A stretch of DNA of 64,000 bases, from positions 1 through 64,000 of the forward strand of contig NZ_JARKPQ010000140.1 of NCBI RefSeq assembly GCF_029975155.1, given 5' to 3'. Shown piece by piece: positions 16,467 to 25,542 of the stretch (position 1 is its first letter; every line of letters starts with the position of its first letter). The position numbers were made by a program, and so were the translations under genes. The notes beneath the pieces were generated by a model. The model made no database searches, had not been told where the DNA came from, and was given only the letters and a program-made list of their open reading frames with translations. The stretch comes from Propionicimonas sp. (GTDB taxonomy: Bacteria > Actinomycetota > Actinomycetes > Propionibacteriales > Propionibacteriaceae).

Positions 16467-17488
16467 CGGTCCTCCTCGGGGTGGGCCCTTCGTGACGCTC
16501 GCTGCGCTCGCTCCTCAGGGAGCGGGTTGGGGTGATGCGCTCGCTCCTCAGGGAGCGGGTTGGGGGGCTGCGCTCGCTCCTCGGCCCTGGTCCAGCGAAA
16601 CCGTTCGTCGAGCTTGTCGAGACGCGCTCGATCGGTGGATCCAGGCTCGGGGAGCGGGTGGGGGCGCATCGGGATGCCCAGCGGGGTGACGAAGAGGGGC
16701 TCGATCGGACGGACGACCGGACGGCCGAGGCGGGTCGCGAAGACGTCGGGGGCGTTGGGGAATGAACTCGAGCCGCCGACGAGATAGACCATCGGGGCAT
16801 CGTGGCCGGTCAGCGCGGAGGCGGCGATCGAGGCCATCTTCTCCAGCGTCGGCCGGATCACGCCGAGCACGTCGTCGCGGCGGGCGGGGTCCTTCTTCAT
16901 CTCCTCGGCGTCCTCGTAGGCGATCCGGTAGGCGCCGGCCAGCACGAGCGTCATGTGGTGGCCGCCGGTGGCCTCGTCCACGGAGCGCAGCACCTCACCG
17001 TCCGCCAGGATCGACACCCCGGTCGTACCGTGGCCGATGTCGACCACGCAGCCGTCGGTGATGCCCAGGACGCGCGCGGCCGCGACCGGCTCGTCCACGA
17101 CCTCGCCGGTATCGAGCCCGGCAGCACCCGCGACGTTGCGGAACACCGTGATGTCGCCCTCGCTGATCCCGGGCGGGACCGACACCGACGCCCGGGTGAA
17201 CCGGTGGCCGAGCCGGCGCTCGACGTCCTCGGTGAGCCGGCGGACGGCGGTGGTCGCGCCCGCCCAGTCCACCACGACCCCGTCGCGGACGACGCTGGAG
17301 TGCACCCAGCCGCCCGCCACCGGACGGTTGAGTCCATCCACCACCGAGACGACGATGTTCGCCGTGCCGAGGTCGATCCCGAGCCGCGGCTCACCGAGGG
17401 GCTCGTCCACCGCACCGGTGCGGACGAGTTCGGCGAAGCGGCGGATCGCCGCCTCGGGCGCTTCGAGACTCCGGATGGACGGTGCCAT
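16463..17488 (-). CDS. EutJ-like Hsp70/actin-fold ATPase
   Basis: 341 residues. ATPase motifs of the Hsp70/actin superfamily are present: phosphate-1 LGIDLGTANIVVSVVDG, phosphate-2 CVVDIGHGTTGVSI and adenosine motif VYLVGGSSSFPN. The EutJ family is proposed to be a chaperone or reactivator in microcompartment loci. The ATG at 17488 follows AAGGAG at the end of pduL. From about residue 282 onward the protein is encoded by repeat DNA: STDRARLDKLDERF from a family-B element, then PNPLPEERA-type units. The natural C-terminus has thus been replaced or extended. The stop overlaps the flavoprotein start. Confidence 0.82.
   Translation of the reverse strand: MAPSIRSLEAPEAAIRRFAELVRTGAVDEPLGEPRLGIDLGTANIVVSVVDGLNRPVAGGWVHSSVVRDGVVVDWAGATTAVRRLTEDVERRLGHRFTRASVSVPPGISEGDITVFRNVAGAAGLDTGEVVDEPVAAARVLGITDGCVVDIGHGTTGVSILADGEVLRSVDEATGGHHMTLVLAGAYRIAYEDAEEMKKDPARRDDVLGVIRPTLEKMASIAASALTGHDAPMVYLVGGSSSFPNAPDVFATRLGRPVVRPIEPLFVTPLGIPMRPHPLPEPGSTDRARLDKLDERFRWTRAEERAQPPNPLPEERAHHPNPLPEERAQRASRRAHPEEDR
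16488..16642. repeat. Family-B and family-E repeats in the 3' end of the eutJ-like gene
   Basis: Three partial copies of a CGCTCCTCAGGGAGCGGGTT unit (family E, about 16488-16590) are followed by a family-B element at 16599-16642 (GTTCGTCGAGCTTGTCGAGA, continuing to GGATCC). The same family-B element recurs in inverse orientation at 55841-55883. Confidence 0.85.
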
Positions 17489-17496
17489 GGTCGCGG

Positions 17497-18129
17497 TCAC
17501 TCCTTGAGCAGCTTTCCGAAATCGCCATCGCGGAGGCCGAGGGCGTTCGCCTCGTCGGTGTCGAGGTGGATCTCCGGCACCCAGTCGTCCTTGATCCGGA
17601 TGATGACGTTGTCCAGCACGCCGCCGCGCTCGCCGCAGAACCCGACCTTGACCAGGTCCTGGTCGGCCAGCCCGAGCGCCTTCGCGTGGCTCGGCCCCAT
17701 GTGGATGTGCCTGGCGGCCACCATCACCCCGTGTGGGACGTGGATCTTCCCGCGCGGCCCCTCGATGTCGATCGGACCGGCGTCGTCCAGGTGCCCGGAC
17801 TGGGTGACCGGGGCGTCGATGCCCAGCGCGACGCAGTCCGTCCGGCTCAGCTCGACCTGGGTCTTCGCCCGGCACGGCCCCATCAGCCGGAGCTTCGGGA
17901 ACGTGCCCCTGGGTCCCGAGATCGAGACCGTCTGCTCGGCGGCGAAGTCGCTCGGTTGGCGGACCCTCCGGTACACCGTCAGCTCGTCGAGGCCGAACAG
18001 CGTCGCCAGGTCCTCCCGGGAGAGGTGCGCGTGGCGGTTCGACACACCCACGACGATGCGCAGCTGCAGTTCGCTGATCACCCTGCGGGTCACCTCCTCG
18101 ACGAGTTGACGGGTGTCCGGAGCAGTCAT
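17497..18129 (-). CDS. pduL: Phosphate propanoyltransferase PduL
   Basis: 210 residues. PduL converts propionyl-CoA and phosphate to propionyl-phosphate and regenerates CoA inside the shell. Two PduL repeats are present, with zinc-binding histidines in VVGVSNRHAHLSREDL and VMVAARHIHMGPSHA, plus VPEIHLDTDEANALGL near the end. The N-terminal helix (TRQLVEEVTRRVISELQ) is a likely encapsulation peptide. It lies between pduJ and the eutJ-like gene with spacings of 1 and 8 bases. Confidence 0.96.
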   Translation of the reverse strand: MTAPDTRQLVEEVTRRVISELQLRIVVGVSNRHAHLSREDLATLFGLDELTVYRRVRQPSDFAAEQTVSISGPRGTFPKLRLMGPCRAKTQVELSRTDCVALGIDAPVTQSGHLDDAGPIDIEGPRGKIHVPHGVMVAARHIHMGPSHAKALGLADQDLVKVGFCGERGGVLDNVIIRIKDDWVPEIHLDTDEANALGLRDGDFGKLLKE

Positions 18130-18130
18130 G

Positions 18131-18409
18131 TCAGGCCTTCTTGGGCAGCAGCTGCTCGACGTCGGCGTGGGGCCTCGGGATCACGTGCTTGCTGACGACC
18201 TCTTCGCCCACCTGCGCGGCAGCAGCGGCACCGGCGTCGACCGCGGCCTTGACCGCACCCACGTCACCGCGGACCATCACGGTGACCAGGCCGGCGCCGA
18301 CCTTCTGGTAGCCGATCAGGACGACGTTGGCCGCCTTGACCATCGCGTCCGCCGCTTCGACGGCGCCCACGTAACCCTTGGTCTCGACGAGACCCAGCGC
18401 TTCGCTCAT
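18131..18409 (-). CDS. pduJ: Microcompartment shell hexamer PduJ (BMC-H)
   Basis: 92 residues, a single BMC domain: [39 protein letters not shown] and the terminal [13 protein letters not shown]. It is very close to the PduA-like protein at 24949-25227, and the pair form the facets of the shell. It is assigned PduJ from its position after the PduK-like gene and before pduL, since the sequences alone hardly separate A from J. Confidence 0.93.
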   Translation of the reverse strand: MSEALGLVETKGYVGAVEAADAMVKAANVVLIGYQKVGAGLVTVMVRGDVGAVKAAVDAGAAAAAQVGEEVVSKHVIPRPHADVEQLLPKKA

Positions 18410-18427
18410 GGCACTTCCTCTCTCTCG

Positions 18428-19012
18428 TTACTTCTTCGTCCGGCTGGTTGACGGCTTGCGGGTGCGTGGCTTCGGCGGCGCGGGCAGCTCCGAGCCGCTG
18501 GTCGGGGCCCCCACATCGCTGGTTGAAGCCACCACATCGCTGGTTGAGGCCACCACATCGCTGGTTGAGCTTGTCGAAACCGGCTCGGACGTCTCGACAG
18601 GCTCGACGAGCGGTGGGGCGGGGGGCGTCTCGACAGGCTCGGCGGGCGGTGGGGCGGGGGGCTCGACGGGCGGTGGGGCGGGGGGCTCGACGAGCGGTTC
18701 CGCGGGGGGCGTCGGGCGCTCCAGGCCCACCGTGACGTCGGTGAGGACCACGGGGTCGAGCTGGTCGCTCGGGCGCGGGATCACCGAGGTGGCGAAGACC
18801 TTCGAGATCCTGGACGCGGCGGCGCAGGCTGCGGAGACCGCGGACTGGACGGCCGAGACCTGGCCCTGGATCTTCACGGCCACCATGCCCATGCCGTCGG
18901 TGGTCTCGTAGCCGATCAGGGACACGTCCGCTGTCTTCAGCGCGACGTCCGCGGCCTCCACCGCGGCGGGCAGGCCGAGCACCTCGATGGTGCCGAGGCT
19001 CAGGTTGGGCAT
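18428..19012 (-). CDS. pduK: PduK-like BMC shell protein with repeat-encoded Pro/Glu/Ser-rich tail
   Basis: 194 residues. Residues 1-85 are a BMC domain (LGTIEVLGLPAAVEAADVAL; VKIQGQVSAVQSAVSAACAA; ATSVIPRP). The rest is a low-complexity tail of PPAPPPVEPP and STSDVVA units ending in a basic KPRTRKPSTSRTKK. Enteric PduK also has a C-terminal extension, but that one carries Cys residues absent here. The ATG at 19012 is chosen because AAGGAG lies 8 bases upstream. The tail is encoded by short tandem repeats, so its length is likely to vary between strains. Confidence 0.87.
   Translation of the reverse strand: MPNLSLGTIEVLGLPAAVEAADVALKTADVSLIGYETTDGMGMVAVKIQGQVSAVQSAVSAACAAASRISKVFATSVIPRPSDQLDPVVLTDVTVGLERPTPPAEPLVEPPAPPPVEPPAPPPAEPVETPPAPPLVEPVETSEPVSTSSTSDVVASTSDVVASTSDVGAPTSGSELPAPPKPRTRKPSTSRTKK
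18435..18720. repeat. Tandem repeats encoding the PduK tail
   Basis: Three 21-bp copies of a CACATCGCTGGTTGA(A/G)GCCAC unit lie at about 18511-18575. A family-B-like GAGCTTGTCGAAACCGGCTC stretch and repeated GGCGGTGGGGCGGGGGGCTC units (about 18600-18700) follow. Unit lengths keep the reading frame. Confidence 0.8.
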
Positions 19013-19023
19013 GACGTGCTCCT

Positions 19024-19374
19024 TCACACTGCTGTCGGGTCGGTGAGTGGCATGCGCTTGACGAGGCGGGCGGCGTTGGCGCCGGCGGCGCGATCGCTGG
19101 CCTCAGCGCGGTTGAGGTTCTCGACCAGGTACGGATGCCCGGCCGGCAGCTTCTCGGTGGTGATCACGACGAAGTCGAGGCTGATCCCGATCCCGATGCC
19201 GAGCCGGGACTCGAGGCTCGCGTCGTGGGCCAGCACCAGCGGGTTCCGTTCGGCGTGCCGGCTCACCTCGATCGGGACGCCCTCCTCCTCCACGCCGTGC
19301 AGGACCTCGGCGATCCGGGCGTCGGGGATGTCGTCGTTCAGGCGCAGCCTGATGGTGGGACGGTCGCGGTTCAT
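19024..19374 (-). CDS. pduH: Diol dehydratase reactivase small subunit PduH
   Basis: 116 residues, matching the small subunit of the diol/glycerol dehydratase reactivating factor: PTIRLRLNDDIPDARIAEVL, HGVEEEGVPIEV and LGIGIGISLDFVVITTEKL. Together with PduG it swaps damaged cobalamin out of the inactivated dehydratase. Its ATG overlaps the pduG stop (ATGA). Confidence 0.94.
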   Translation of the reverse strand: MNRDRPTIRLRLNDDIPDARIAEVLHGVEEEGVPIEVSRHAERNPLVLAHDASLESRLGIGIGISLDFVVITTEKLPAGHPYLVENLNRAEASDRAAGANAARLVKRMPLTDPTAV

Positions 19375-21185
19375 CGCTGCGCCTCCCAGGCCAGGACGAG
19401 TCCCGTGGCCACGGCGTTCCGCGGGCCCTCGCTGCCCCGGATGTTCGCCCGTCCGGCCACCACGCGGTACTCGCCCAGCGCTTTGGTGACCAGCTGCGGG
19501 ATCTCGAAGTCCAGCGCGGAACCACCGACGAGCACCACGTGGGCGATGTCGCGGACGTTGCTGGTCGGGCTGACCGCCGCCAGGGCCCGCAGCGCGTTGG
19601 TGACGAACACCCGCTCCTTCGCCCGGATCCGCACCTGCCGAATCACCTCCAGGGGCTGCCTCAGCGGCAGCGGAATCATGCCCTCGGGATGCAGGACCAC
19701 GGTCCGGGCGAACACGTGCGGCGGCAGCGGCTCGTCGAAGAACTGGACGGTGCCGTCCTCGTGGCGGATGTTGAACAGCGTCTCCACCCTGGCCAGGGGG
19801 TAGCGCTTGACGTTCTCGGCGTCCTCCGCGCTCTCCAGCCCCAGCTCGGACTGGATCAGCAGCGTGACCATGTTGCCCGCGCCGGCCAGGTGGACGGAGC
19901 GGGCCACCCCGTCCGCCCTCAACACGGACGCGTCGGTCGAGCCCGCGCCCATGTCGAGGATCGCGATCGGGATGGACGTGCCGGGCGTGGTCAGCGCCCC
20001 GCGGATGGCCATGTCGGCCTCCACCCCGCCGACCTCGACCGGGATGCCGAACTGGGCGGTCATGTCGTGCGCGATCCGCTGCATCTGCAACCGGTCGGCC
20101 TTCACCATCGCCGCGATGCCGACCGCCGCCTCCAGCGAGAACTCGCCGGCCAGTCCGCCGGTGACCTTCTGCGGCACCTGGGTGTCGACGGCGAGCAGGT
20201 CGGTGACCTCGATGCCGGACGGGTCGCGGTCGGTGAGCCGGCCCATCACGACCCGGACCTTCTCCATCATCCCGCCGATGTTGGTGCCGGGTTCGCCTCT
20301 GACGTTGGTGATGTGACCGACCGTCCCGGCCACCCGCATGATCTCGTCCGCGCCGGCGTCGACGTCGACCTCGGCGGTCCGGTCGCCGATGAACTGCAGC
20401 GACCCGGCCGGGATCCGGCGCTCGGTGACGTCGCCCTTCGGCGTCTTGATCACCACCGCCGACCGGTTGCCGACCAGCGAGCGGGCCATCGGCACCACGG
20501 AGGCGGTCTCGTCCGAGTCGAGGCCGAAGAGGGTCGCGATGCCGTAGGGGTTGGCCAGCGTCTCGATGATCCGGCCGACCTCGGCGACCTCGATCGCGGC
20601 GAGCATGCCGATCGGCACCTTGTCGATCAGGCCCACCTCGTCGACGATCGGGATCTTGTGCCGCAGCCGGTTGTGCACCAGCACGCCGTCGTCCCGCTGC
20701 AGGATCGCGCCGGTCACCTCCACCCGTCCGGCGGCGGCGTTGATCCGGGCGGCGACGTCCTCGAAGCTGTACGACCGGTCGGCGACCACGATGTACGGCG
20801 TGCCCGCGCTGGCGTGGGCGAGGTCGCCGATGCCGATCGTCGTGCCCACGCCGATGCCCAGGCCGCCGGGCGTGGTGGGGTTGTGGCCGATCATCGTCGA
20901 CTCGGTGATGATCGTCTCCGAGATCGTCTCCATCGCGACGTCGCCGATCACCGGCGCCGCCTCGTTGATCCGGATCAGGTCGAGCTCGGTCAGCGAGCGG
21001 CCGGCCGCGTCGAGCGCCATGGTGAGCGCCTGGAACACACCCTGGGTGTTCTGCGCCGTGCCCTTGATCCCCGTGGTGGACACGATCGACGACGCGACGA
21101 ACACCGGGGCGGCGCCCGCGGGGAGTTCCGCGAGCGCCACCTCGGTGGTCGCGTTCCCGATGTCGATACCGGCGATCAGGGCCAT
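19371..21185 (-). CDS. pduG: Diol dehydratase reactivase large subunit PduG
   Basis: 604 residues, close to the family length of about 610. Actin/Hsp70-type ATPase motifs are visible: ALIAGIDIGNATTEVALAEL at the N-terminus and PIAILDMGAGSTDASVLRAD in the second half, with VLVGGSALDFEIPQLVTKAL near the end. It uses ATP to exchange inactive cobalamin on the diol dehydratase. It is coupled to pduH by ATGA and separated from pduE by an 83-base gap that carries a family-B repeat. Confidence 0.96.
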   Translation of the reverse strand: MALIAGIDIGNATTEVALAELPAGAAPVFVASSIVSTTGIKGTAQNTQGVFQALTMALDAAGRSLTELDLIRINEAAPVIGDVAMETISETIITESTMIGHNPTTPGGLGIGVGTTIGIGDLAHASAGTPYIVVADRSYSFEDVAARINAAAGRVEVTGAILQRDDGVLVHNRLRHKIPIVDEVGLIDKVPIGMLAAIEVAEVGRIIETLANPYGIATLFGLDSDETASVVPMARSLVGNRSAVVIKTPKGDVTERRIPAGSLQFIGDRTAEVDVDAGADEIMRVAGTVGHITNVRGEPGTNIGGMMEKVRVVMGRLTDRDPSGIEVTDLLAVDTQVPQKVTGGLAGEFSLEAAVGIAAMVKADRLQMQRIAHDMTAQFGIPVEVGGVEADMAIRGALTTPGTSIPIAILDMGAGSTDASVLRADGVARSVHLAGAGNMVTLLIQSELGLESAEDAENVKRYPLARVETLFNIRHEDGTVQFFDEPLPPHVFARTVVLHPEGMIPLPLRQPLEVIRQVRIRAKERVFVTNALRALAAVSPTSNVRDIAHVVLVGGSALDFEIPQLVTKALGEYRVVAGRANIRGSEGPRNAVATGLVLAWEAQR

Positions 21186-21219
21186 CTGGTCAGGACTTCC
21201 TTATCCGTACGGGCTTCGT

Positions 21220-21270
21220 CAGTGGTGATCCCCGAGCTCGAGTGGTGATCCCTGAGCTTGACGAAGGGTC
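21220..21270. repeat. Family-B-like repeat between pduE and pduG
   Basis: Two copies of GTGGTGATCCC(C/T)GAGCT in tandem, followed by TGACGAAGGGTCA. This is the only sizeable gap inside the otherwise tightly packed pduA-to-pduP run, so it looks like an inserted element. Confidence 0.65.
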
Positions 21271-21778
21271 ACTCCGCCTTGAGCCGGCCGCGCTTCTCGT
21301 AGACGTCCGCCGCTTCCTTGATGAAGGAGGCGCTGACCGTGCAGCCATAGTCGTGCTCCAGCTTGTCCGCGATGCCGTACAGCTCGGCCTTGGTCGAGCG
21401 GTACGGGCGCAGCGCGTTGTACACGCTGAGCAGCTCGGCGTCCGGCACCTTGATCAGCTCGGCGGCACGGCGCATGTTGCGGGCCAGTGTGTCCCGGCCG
21501 ACGGACTCGGCCACCTGTGCCTGCATCTCCAGCGTCTCCGGGGCGATCCGGAAATCGTCCGCGGTGAGCTGGCCCGAGATCACCTTGTCCAGGCTGAACT
21601 CGGCGAGCACCTTGCCGGTGGCCGCCTTGATCTGACCGGGCATCTTCTCGCCCAGCGGGTAGCTGGAGGCGTCGATCGTCCCCGTCGCGGCCGTCTTCTT
21701 GGCGAACGACACCTGGTCCTTGCCGAGGTTCGCCATCACCTCGGCCATGATCTGGCGGATCAGTTCCTCTGATTCCAT
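21269..21778 (-). CDS. pduE: B12-dependent diol dehydratase small subunit PduE
   Basis: 169 residues. The N-terminal helix (ESEELIRQIMAEVMANLG) resembles an encapsulation peptide. The conserved core follows: SYPLGEKMPGQIKAATGK, SGQLTADDFRIAPETLEMQA and ELLSVYNALRPYRST. It is a subunit of the enzyme that dehydrates 1,2-propanediol to propionaldehyde. It lies 9 bases after pduD. Confidence 0.95.
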   Translation of the reverse strand: MESEELIRQIMAEVMANLGKDQVSFAKKTAATGTIDASSYPLGEKMPGQIKAATGKVLAEFSLDKVISGQLTADDFRIAPETLEMQAQVAESVGRDTLARNMRRAAELIKVPDAELLSVYNALRPYRSTKAELYGIADKLEHDYGCTVSASFIKEAADVYEKRGRLKAE

Positions 21779-21787
21779 GTCGCTCTC

Positions 21788-22453
21788 CTAGCGGTACTCG
21801 ACCCGAAGGGTCTGCGTCTTCTTGTTCGGGTCACAGAGCTGGGTCTCCTTGATGTGCCACAGCGCCGCGATGGCCTGGTACTTCGGCCTGGCCATCTGGT
21901 CGTTGCGGACCGGCACCGGGGACGGCGACTCGCCCTTGGCGTACTTGGCTGCGTTCTGGCCGATGGCGCGGAACGTGTCCGCGTCGATCAGCGGCGCCTG
22001 GGAGAACAGCTCCAGGTTGCTCAGCGGCGGCAGGTCCCTCTGGTGGATCACCGTCGTGCCGCGGGACTGGATGCCGATCCCGATCCCGGACCCGGAGAGC
22101 TTCGCCGCCTCATGGGCGATGAAGCCGACATCCGCGGTGCGGAACACCCGGATGAACCGGTAGCTGAGCCCCTGCTCCTCGATGCCCGCGCACAGTTCGC
22201 GCAGGACGTCGTCGTGGGGCAGCCCGATGATCGTGCTGGTCATCCGGCCGCCGAAGCCGGGAGCGAGGGCGATCACGACCTCGCGCGGATTGGTGCCGCG
22301 CTCGGCCGGGCCGGCCTCGCTGATCTGTAGCGCACCGGACGCGGAACTCACGCTCGGTGCGGTGGCGACGGCGGTTGCCGTGCCGCCACCGGAACCGGTC
22401 GCGAACTCACGCACGACCTCTTCGATGATGCTGCGCAGCGTCTTCTCGTCCAT
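21788..22453 (-). CDS. pduD: B12-dependent diol dehydratase medium subunit PduD
   Basis: 221 residues. An N-terminal encapsulation helix ([19 protein letters not shown]) and a Ser/Ala/Gly-rich linker precede the core ([60 protein letters not shown]). This subunit contributes to the cobalamin-binding interface with PduC and carries the targeting peptide in studied Pdu systems. It starts 10 bases after pduC. Confidence 0.96.
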   Translation of the reverse strand: MDEKTLRSIIEEVVREFATGSGGGTATAVATAPSVSSASGALQISEAGPAERGTNPREVVIALAPGFGGRMTSTIIGLPHDDVLRELCAGIEEQGLSYRFIRVFRTADVGFIAHEAAKLSGSGIGIGIQSRGTTVIHQRDLPPLSNLELFSQAPLIDADTFRAIGQNAAKYAKGESPSPVPVRNDQMARPKYQAIAALWHIKETQLCDPNKKTQTLRVEYR

Positions 22454-22463
22454 CTCACTCTCC

Positions 22464-24125
22464 TCAGACGTTCTCTGGGCTGATCGCCTGGCGGATGGTC
22501 TTCAGCTGCTCCCAGCGCTCGTCGGAGATCTGGTAGCCGGTCTGCGGCCCGCGGTAGTCGTTGGGCTGGTTGACCGCGCTGATCACCTCGAAGTCCTTCG
22601 TCAGGATCGCCGCGGTGTGCAGGTAGTCGCCGGCCACGCGCTGCTTGAGCATCCCGAAGACCGACGTCGCGACGTCGTCGAAGCCCGCCTTCGCCAGCGC
22701 CTTGACGATGTCGACGCCGGTCAGGCCACGCTTCATCAGGTCCTCGGTGGCCTTCAGGTCCTCCACCACGTTCCGGTTCGGCATGTCCTCCGAGCCGCGG
22801 GCGTAGGTGGCCGCCTCGACCTCGGCGTCCGTGACCTCGGTGAGCCCGAGTTCGCGGAACAGCGCCTGGATCACCCGCGCGGCCTTGTTGCGGACCCGGA
22901 CCACGTCCTCCTCGAGCACCGGCACCAGGCCACCGTCGACCTTGAGGTCGCGCTGGATGATCAGCCAGTCGTCGAAGTCGTCGGCGTCCCAGTTGGAGCC
23001 GGCGAACATGTTGTCGTAGTTCGGGGTGGCCGAGTAGCCGGAGCAGATGAAGTCCGTGCCGGGCACGAACTGCATCAGCGACCGGGCCACCCGCCGCAGG
23101 TCGGAATGGGTGAAGGTCTGGTCGTTGCTGGACGCGCACTCGAGGTCGAGCGCCATCGCGATCAGGTTCTCGGCCAAGATCGCCCGGACGCCGGCCGGGA
23201 CGGCGGCGGGGACGCCGACGCACGACACGGAGCCGTTCTGGATGCCCTGGGAACCGGCCGCCTTGGTGATGTACAGGCAGCGGGCCTCCAGGTACAGCAT
23301 CGACTTGCCCTCGGCGTAGCCCATCTGGACCTCGGAGCCGGTGCCGGAGGTGAACCGCATCTTCAGGCCGCGGGACGCGTAGCAGGAGGCCAGGAAGGCC
23401 TTCGACCACGGGGTGTCGTCGCCGTCCATGAACACCGGCTCGGTGCCGTAGACCGACACGGTCTCCGCGTACGCGGTGAAGCCGCGCATGCCGAGGTTCA
23501 GCTCGGTGGCCTCCTCGACCGCGCACTGGGTGAGGATGCCGGGCCGTCCGACCTGCGCGCCCACCATCAGCGAGATGGCGTTGAACGGCGCGTACCGGAC
23601 GATGCCGACGGTCGTCTCCAGCTCGGCGAAGCCGCGCAGTGCGGCCTCGGCCGCGTCCGCCGCGATCTGGACCGGGTGGTCCTTCACGTTGGTGACGTGC
23701 GCCTGGTTGGCCGGGGACTTGCGGGCCCGCATCTTGGTGACGGCCATCATCATCTCGAGGACGGTCATCTTCCCGACGACCTCGCAGATCTTGGCCGGGG
23801 TCATGGCGGTGGTCAGCTTGACGACCTCCGCGCGCGGCACATTGATGTCGCACAGCTTGCTGGCCAGCTCGACCGAGTCCATCCGGCAGACGGCCTCGGC
23901 GTTCTCGAGCTTGATGCCGTAGTCGGCGATGAACGTGTCGATCATGTCGAAGTCGGCGCGCTGCTTGCCGTCCAGCTCCACGACCAAGCCGTTCTCGATC
24001 CTGATCGACGGCTTCGGGTCCTGCGGGCTGCTCATGGCGATCAGGCCGACCTCAGGCCACTCGGTGACGAACCCGTCCTGGTTCACCGGACGGGCGTCGA
24101 GCGCCTCGAATCGTTTGCTCTGCAC
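22464..24125 (-). CDS. pduC: B12-dependent propanediol dehydratase large subunit PduC
   Basis: 553 residues, the standard size of the large TIM-barrel subunit. Recognisable segments are [76 protein letters not shown] and [18 protein letters not shown]. It binds the diol and coenzyme B12 and carries the active site. Whether it also accepts glycerol cannot be decided by eye. It sits between pduB and pduD. Confidence 0.97.
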   Translation of the reverse strand: MQSKRFEALDARPVNQDGFVTEWPEVGLIAMSSPQDPKPSIRIENGLVVELDGKQRADFDMIDTFIADYGIKLENAEAVCRMDSVELASKLCDINVPRAEVVKLTTAMTPAKICEVVGKMTVLEMMMAVTKMRARKSPANQAHVTNVKDHPVQIAADAAEAALRGFAELETTVGIVRYAPFNAISLMVGAQVGRPGILTQCAVEEATELNLGMRGFTAYAETVSVYGTEPVFMDGDDTPWSKAFLASCYASRGLKMRFTSGTGSEVQMGYAEGKSMLYLEARCLYITKAAGSQGIQNGSVSCVGVPAAVPAGVRAILAENLIAMALDLECASSNDQTFTHSDLRRVARSLMQFVPGTDFICSGYSATPNYDNMFAGSNWDADDFDDWLIIQRDLKVDGGLVPVLEEDVVRVRNKAARVIQALFRELGLTEVTDAEVEAATYARGSEDMPNRNVVEDLKATEDLMKRGLTGVDIVKALAKAGFDDVATSVFGMLKQRVAGDYLHTAAILTKDFEVISAVNQPNDYRGPQTGYQISDERWEQLKTIRQAISPENV

Positions 24126-24139
24126 AGTGGTGCCTCGTC

Positions 24140-24934
24140 TCAGATGTACGGGGTCGTGGTGGACTCGGGGTACGCGCCGAGCGCACCGAGCAGGCCACGG
24201 CCGACCTCACGGGCGGCGATGATCGCCTGGCGGACCGCGCCGGAATCGCCACTGAAGAACGAGATGACCTCGTTGGAGTAGCTGGTGCCGGCGGCGGGGC
24301 TGGAGTAGCCGATCACGTCGATCGTGGATGCCTTCACCGCGGTGTCGGCCAGGACCACGCCGATCGCGGCCGGGGCGCCGACGGTGATGCCGAACGACTT
24401 CCCGAGCGGGGCTCCGAACGCCTTGTTGAGGGCATAGGACGCCCGCGCGGTGTACTGGAACTCCAGGTGCCCGGCGTCGTTGCCGTAGACGTCACCGAAG
24501 GTCCGGTCGAGCTCGCTCAGGGCCACCTCGACCGCACGGCGGGCATCGGAGACGTCCACCGCGCCGAAGACGATCAACGAGCCGTGGCCGGCGCCGCCCT
24601 TGGTGTCGCGGGGCAGCTCGATGGTCACGATCTCGGTGTTGGTGGCCTTCACGGCCTCGTCCGCGGCGAAGATGTGCGGACCGGCGCCGGTACGGGCACC
24701 AAGGATGCCGATCGACTTGTACTTCGGGTCGATCTTCATCAGCGCGTGGATCTGCGGGTCGACATTGGCGATGACCAGGCCGATGGTGTCGCCCAGCGGG
24801 TTGCAGCCGACGTACTCGGTGCTCGCCGGACGGGCACCCGCCGGTGCCGGGGCCGCTGCCGCGGGCGCCGACCCACCGTCGAGCTTCTTCATGACGGCCG
24901 ACATGATCTGGTCGACCAGTTCCTCAGTTGCCAT
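24140..24934 (-). CDS. pduB: Microcompartment shell trimer PduB (tandem BMC)
   Basis: 264 residues. An N-terminal helix (TEELVDQIMSAVMKKLDG) of the type used to tether cargo precedes two tandem BMC domains (NPLGDTIGLVIANVDPQI; GAVDVSDARRAVEVALSEL; ISFFSGDSGAVRQAIIAARE). PduB-type trimers are major shell proteins that link the shell to the enzymatic core. It is the second gene of the operon. Confidence 0.96.
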   Translation of the reverse strand: MATEELVDQIMSAVMKKLDGGSAPAAAAPAPAGARPASTEYVGCNPLGDTIGLVIANVDPQIHALMKIDPKYKSIGILGARTGAGPHIFAADEAVKATNTEIVTIELPRDTKGGAGHGSLIVFGAVDVSDARRAVEVALSELDRTFGDVYGNDAGHLEFQYTARASYALNKAFGAPLGKSFGITVGAPAAIGVVLADTAVKASTIDVIGYSSPAAGTSYSNEVISFFSGDSGAVRQAIIAAREVGRGLLGALGAYPESTTTPYI

Positions 24935-24948
24935 GAGGGTTCACGTCC

Positions 24949-25227
24949 TCACTTCTCGATCGACGGGAGGATCTTCTCCACGTCGGTGTGCGGGCGCGGG
25001 ATCACGTGGACGGAGACGAGCTCGCCCACGTTCTTGGCCGCGACGGCGCCGGCGTCGGTGGCGGCCTTGACTGCTCCGACGTCACCGCGGACGAGCACGG
25101 TGACCAGGCCGGAGCCCACTCGCTGGCTTCCGATGAGGACGACATTGGCCGACTTGACCATGGCGTCCGCTGCTTCAACAGCGGCGACGAAACCCTTCGT
25201 CTCCACCATTCCGAGGGCTTCCTGCAT
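24949..25227 (-). CDS. pduA: Microcompartment shell hexamer PduA (BMC-H)
   Basis: 92 residues, one BMC domain: [40 protein letters not shown] and [14 protein letters not shown]. The frame is open upstream, but ATG 25227 aligns with the family start and follows AGGAGTCTGGA. It is the first gene of the 15-gene minus-strand operon, opposite pduU across the shared control region. Confidence 0.95.
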   Translation of the reverse strand: MQEALGMVETKGFVAAVEAADAMVKSANVVLIGSQRVGSGLVTVLVRGDVGAVKAATDAGAVAAKNVGELVSVHVIPRPHTDVEKILPSIEK

Positions 25228-25542
25228 TCCAGACTCCTGTCGTTGGGTCTCCTCCACCGGCACCGATATTCCCGGCGGCATTCGCATTGACGGTAGGTCG
25301 GGATGGCAGCACGAAACGGCCCTCCAGGGACCACTTTCGGCGCGCCTTCGGCCGGCCAAGTCGACCGGAAAGTGCAAGCCGGACGACGGGATCGTGCAGG
25401 TCTGCACACGACCGTCCGATCTGTTGACACCCCGTCCGGGCGCACGGACGATGACCCTGTCCGACCACGGGGACAGGTCCCATTACCGTTCGCTCCCGCG
25501 GCCGACCCGCGGCGGCCACCGCCCACGAGGTGAGAGGCAGGG
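25228..25542. promoter_or_regulatory. Divergent pduA/pduU control region
   Basis: 315 bases without a gene between the two divergent pdu transcripts. It contains a large interrupted dyad at about 25379-25418: CGGACG arms outside, and GTGCAG-GT-CTGCAC at 25394-25407 in the centre. TTGACA (25424-25429) with a poor GACGAT 17 bases on could be a promoter toward pduU. A GGGGACAGGTCCC palindrome fragment (family C) lies at about 25474-25486. PocR, encoded at the end of the locus, is the likely activator; which bases it binds is inference. Confidence 0.5.
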
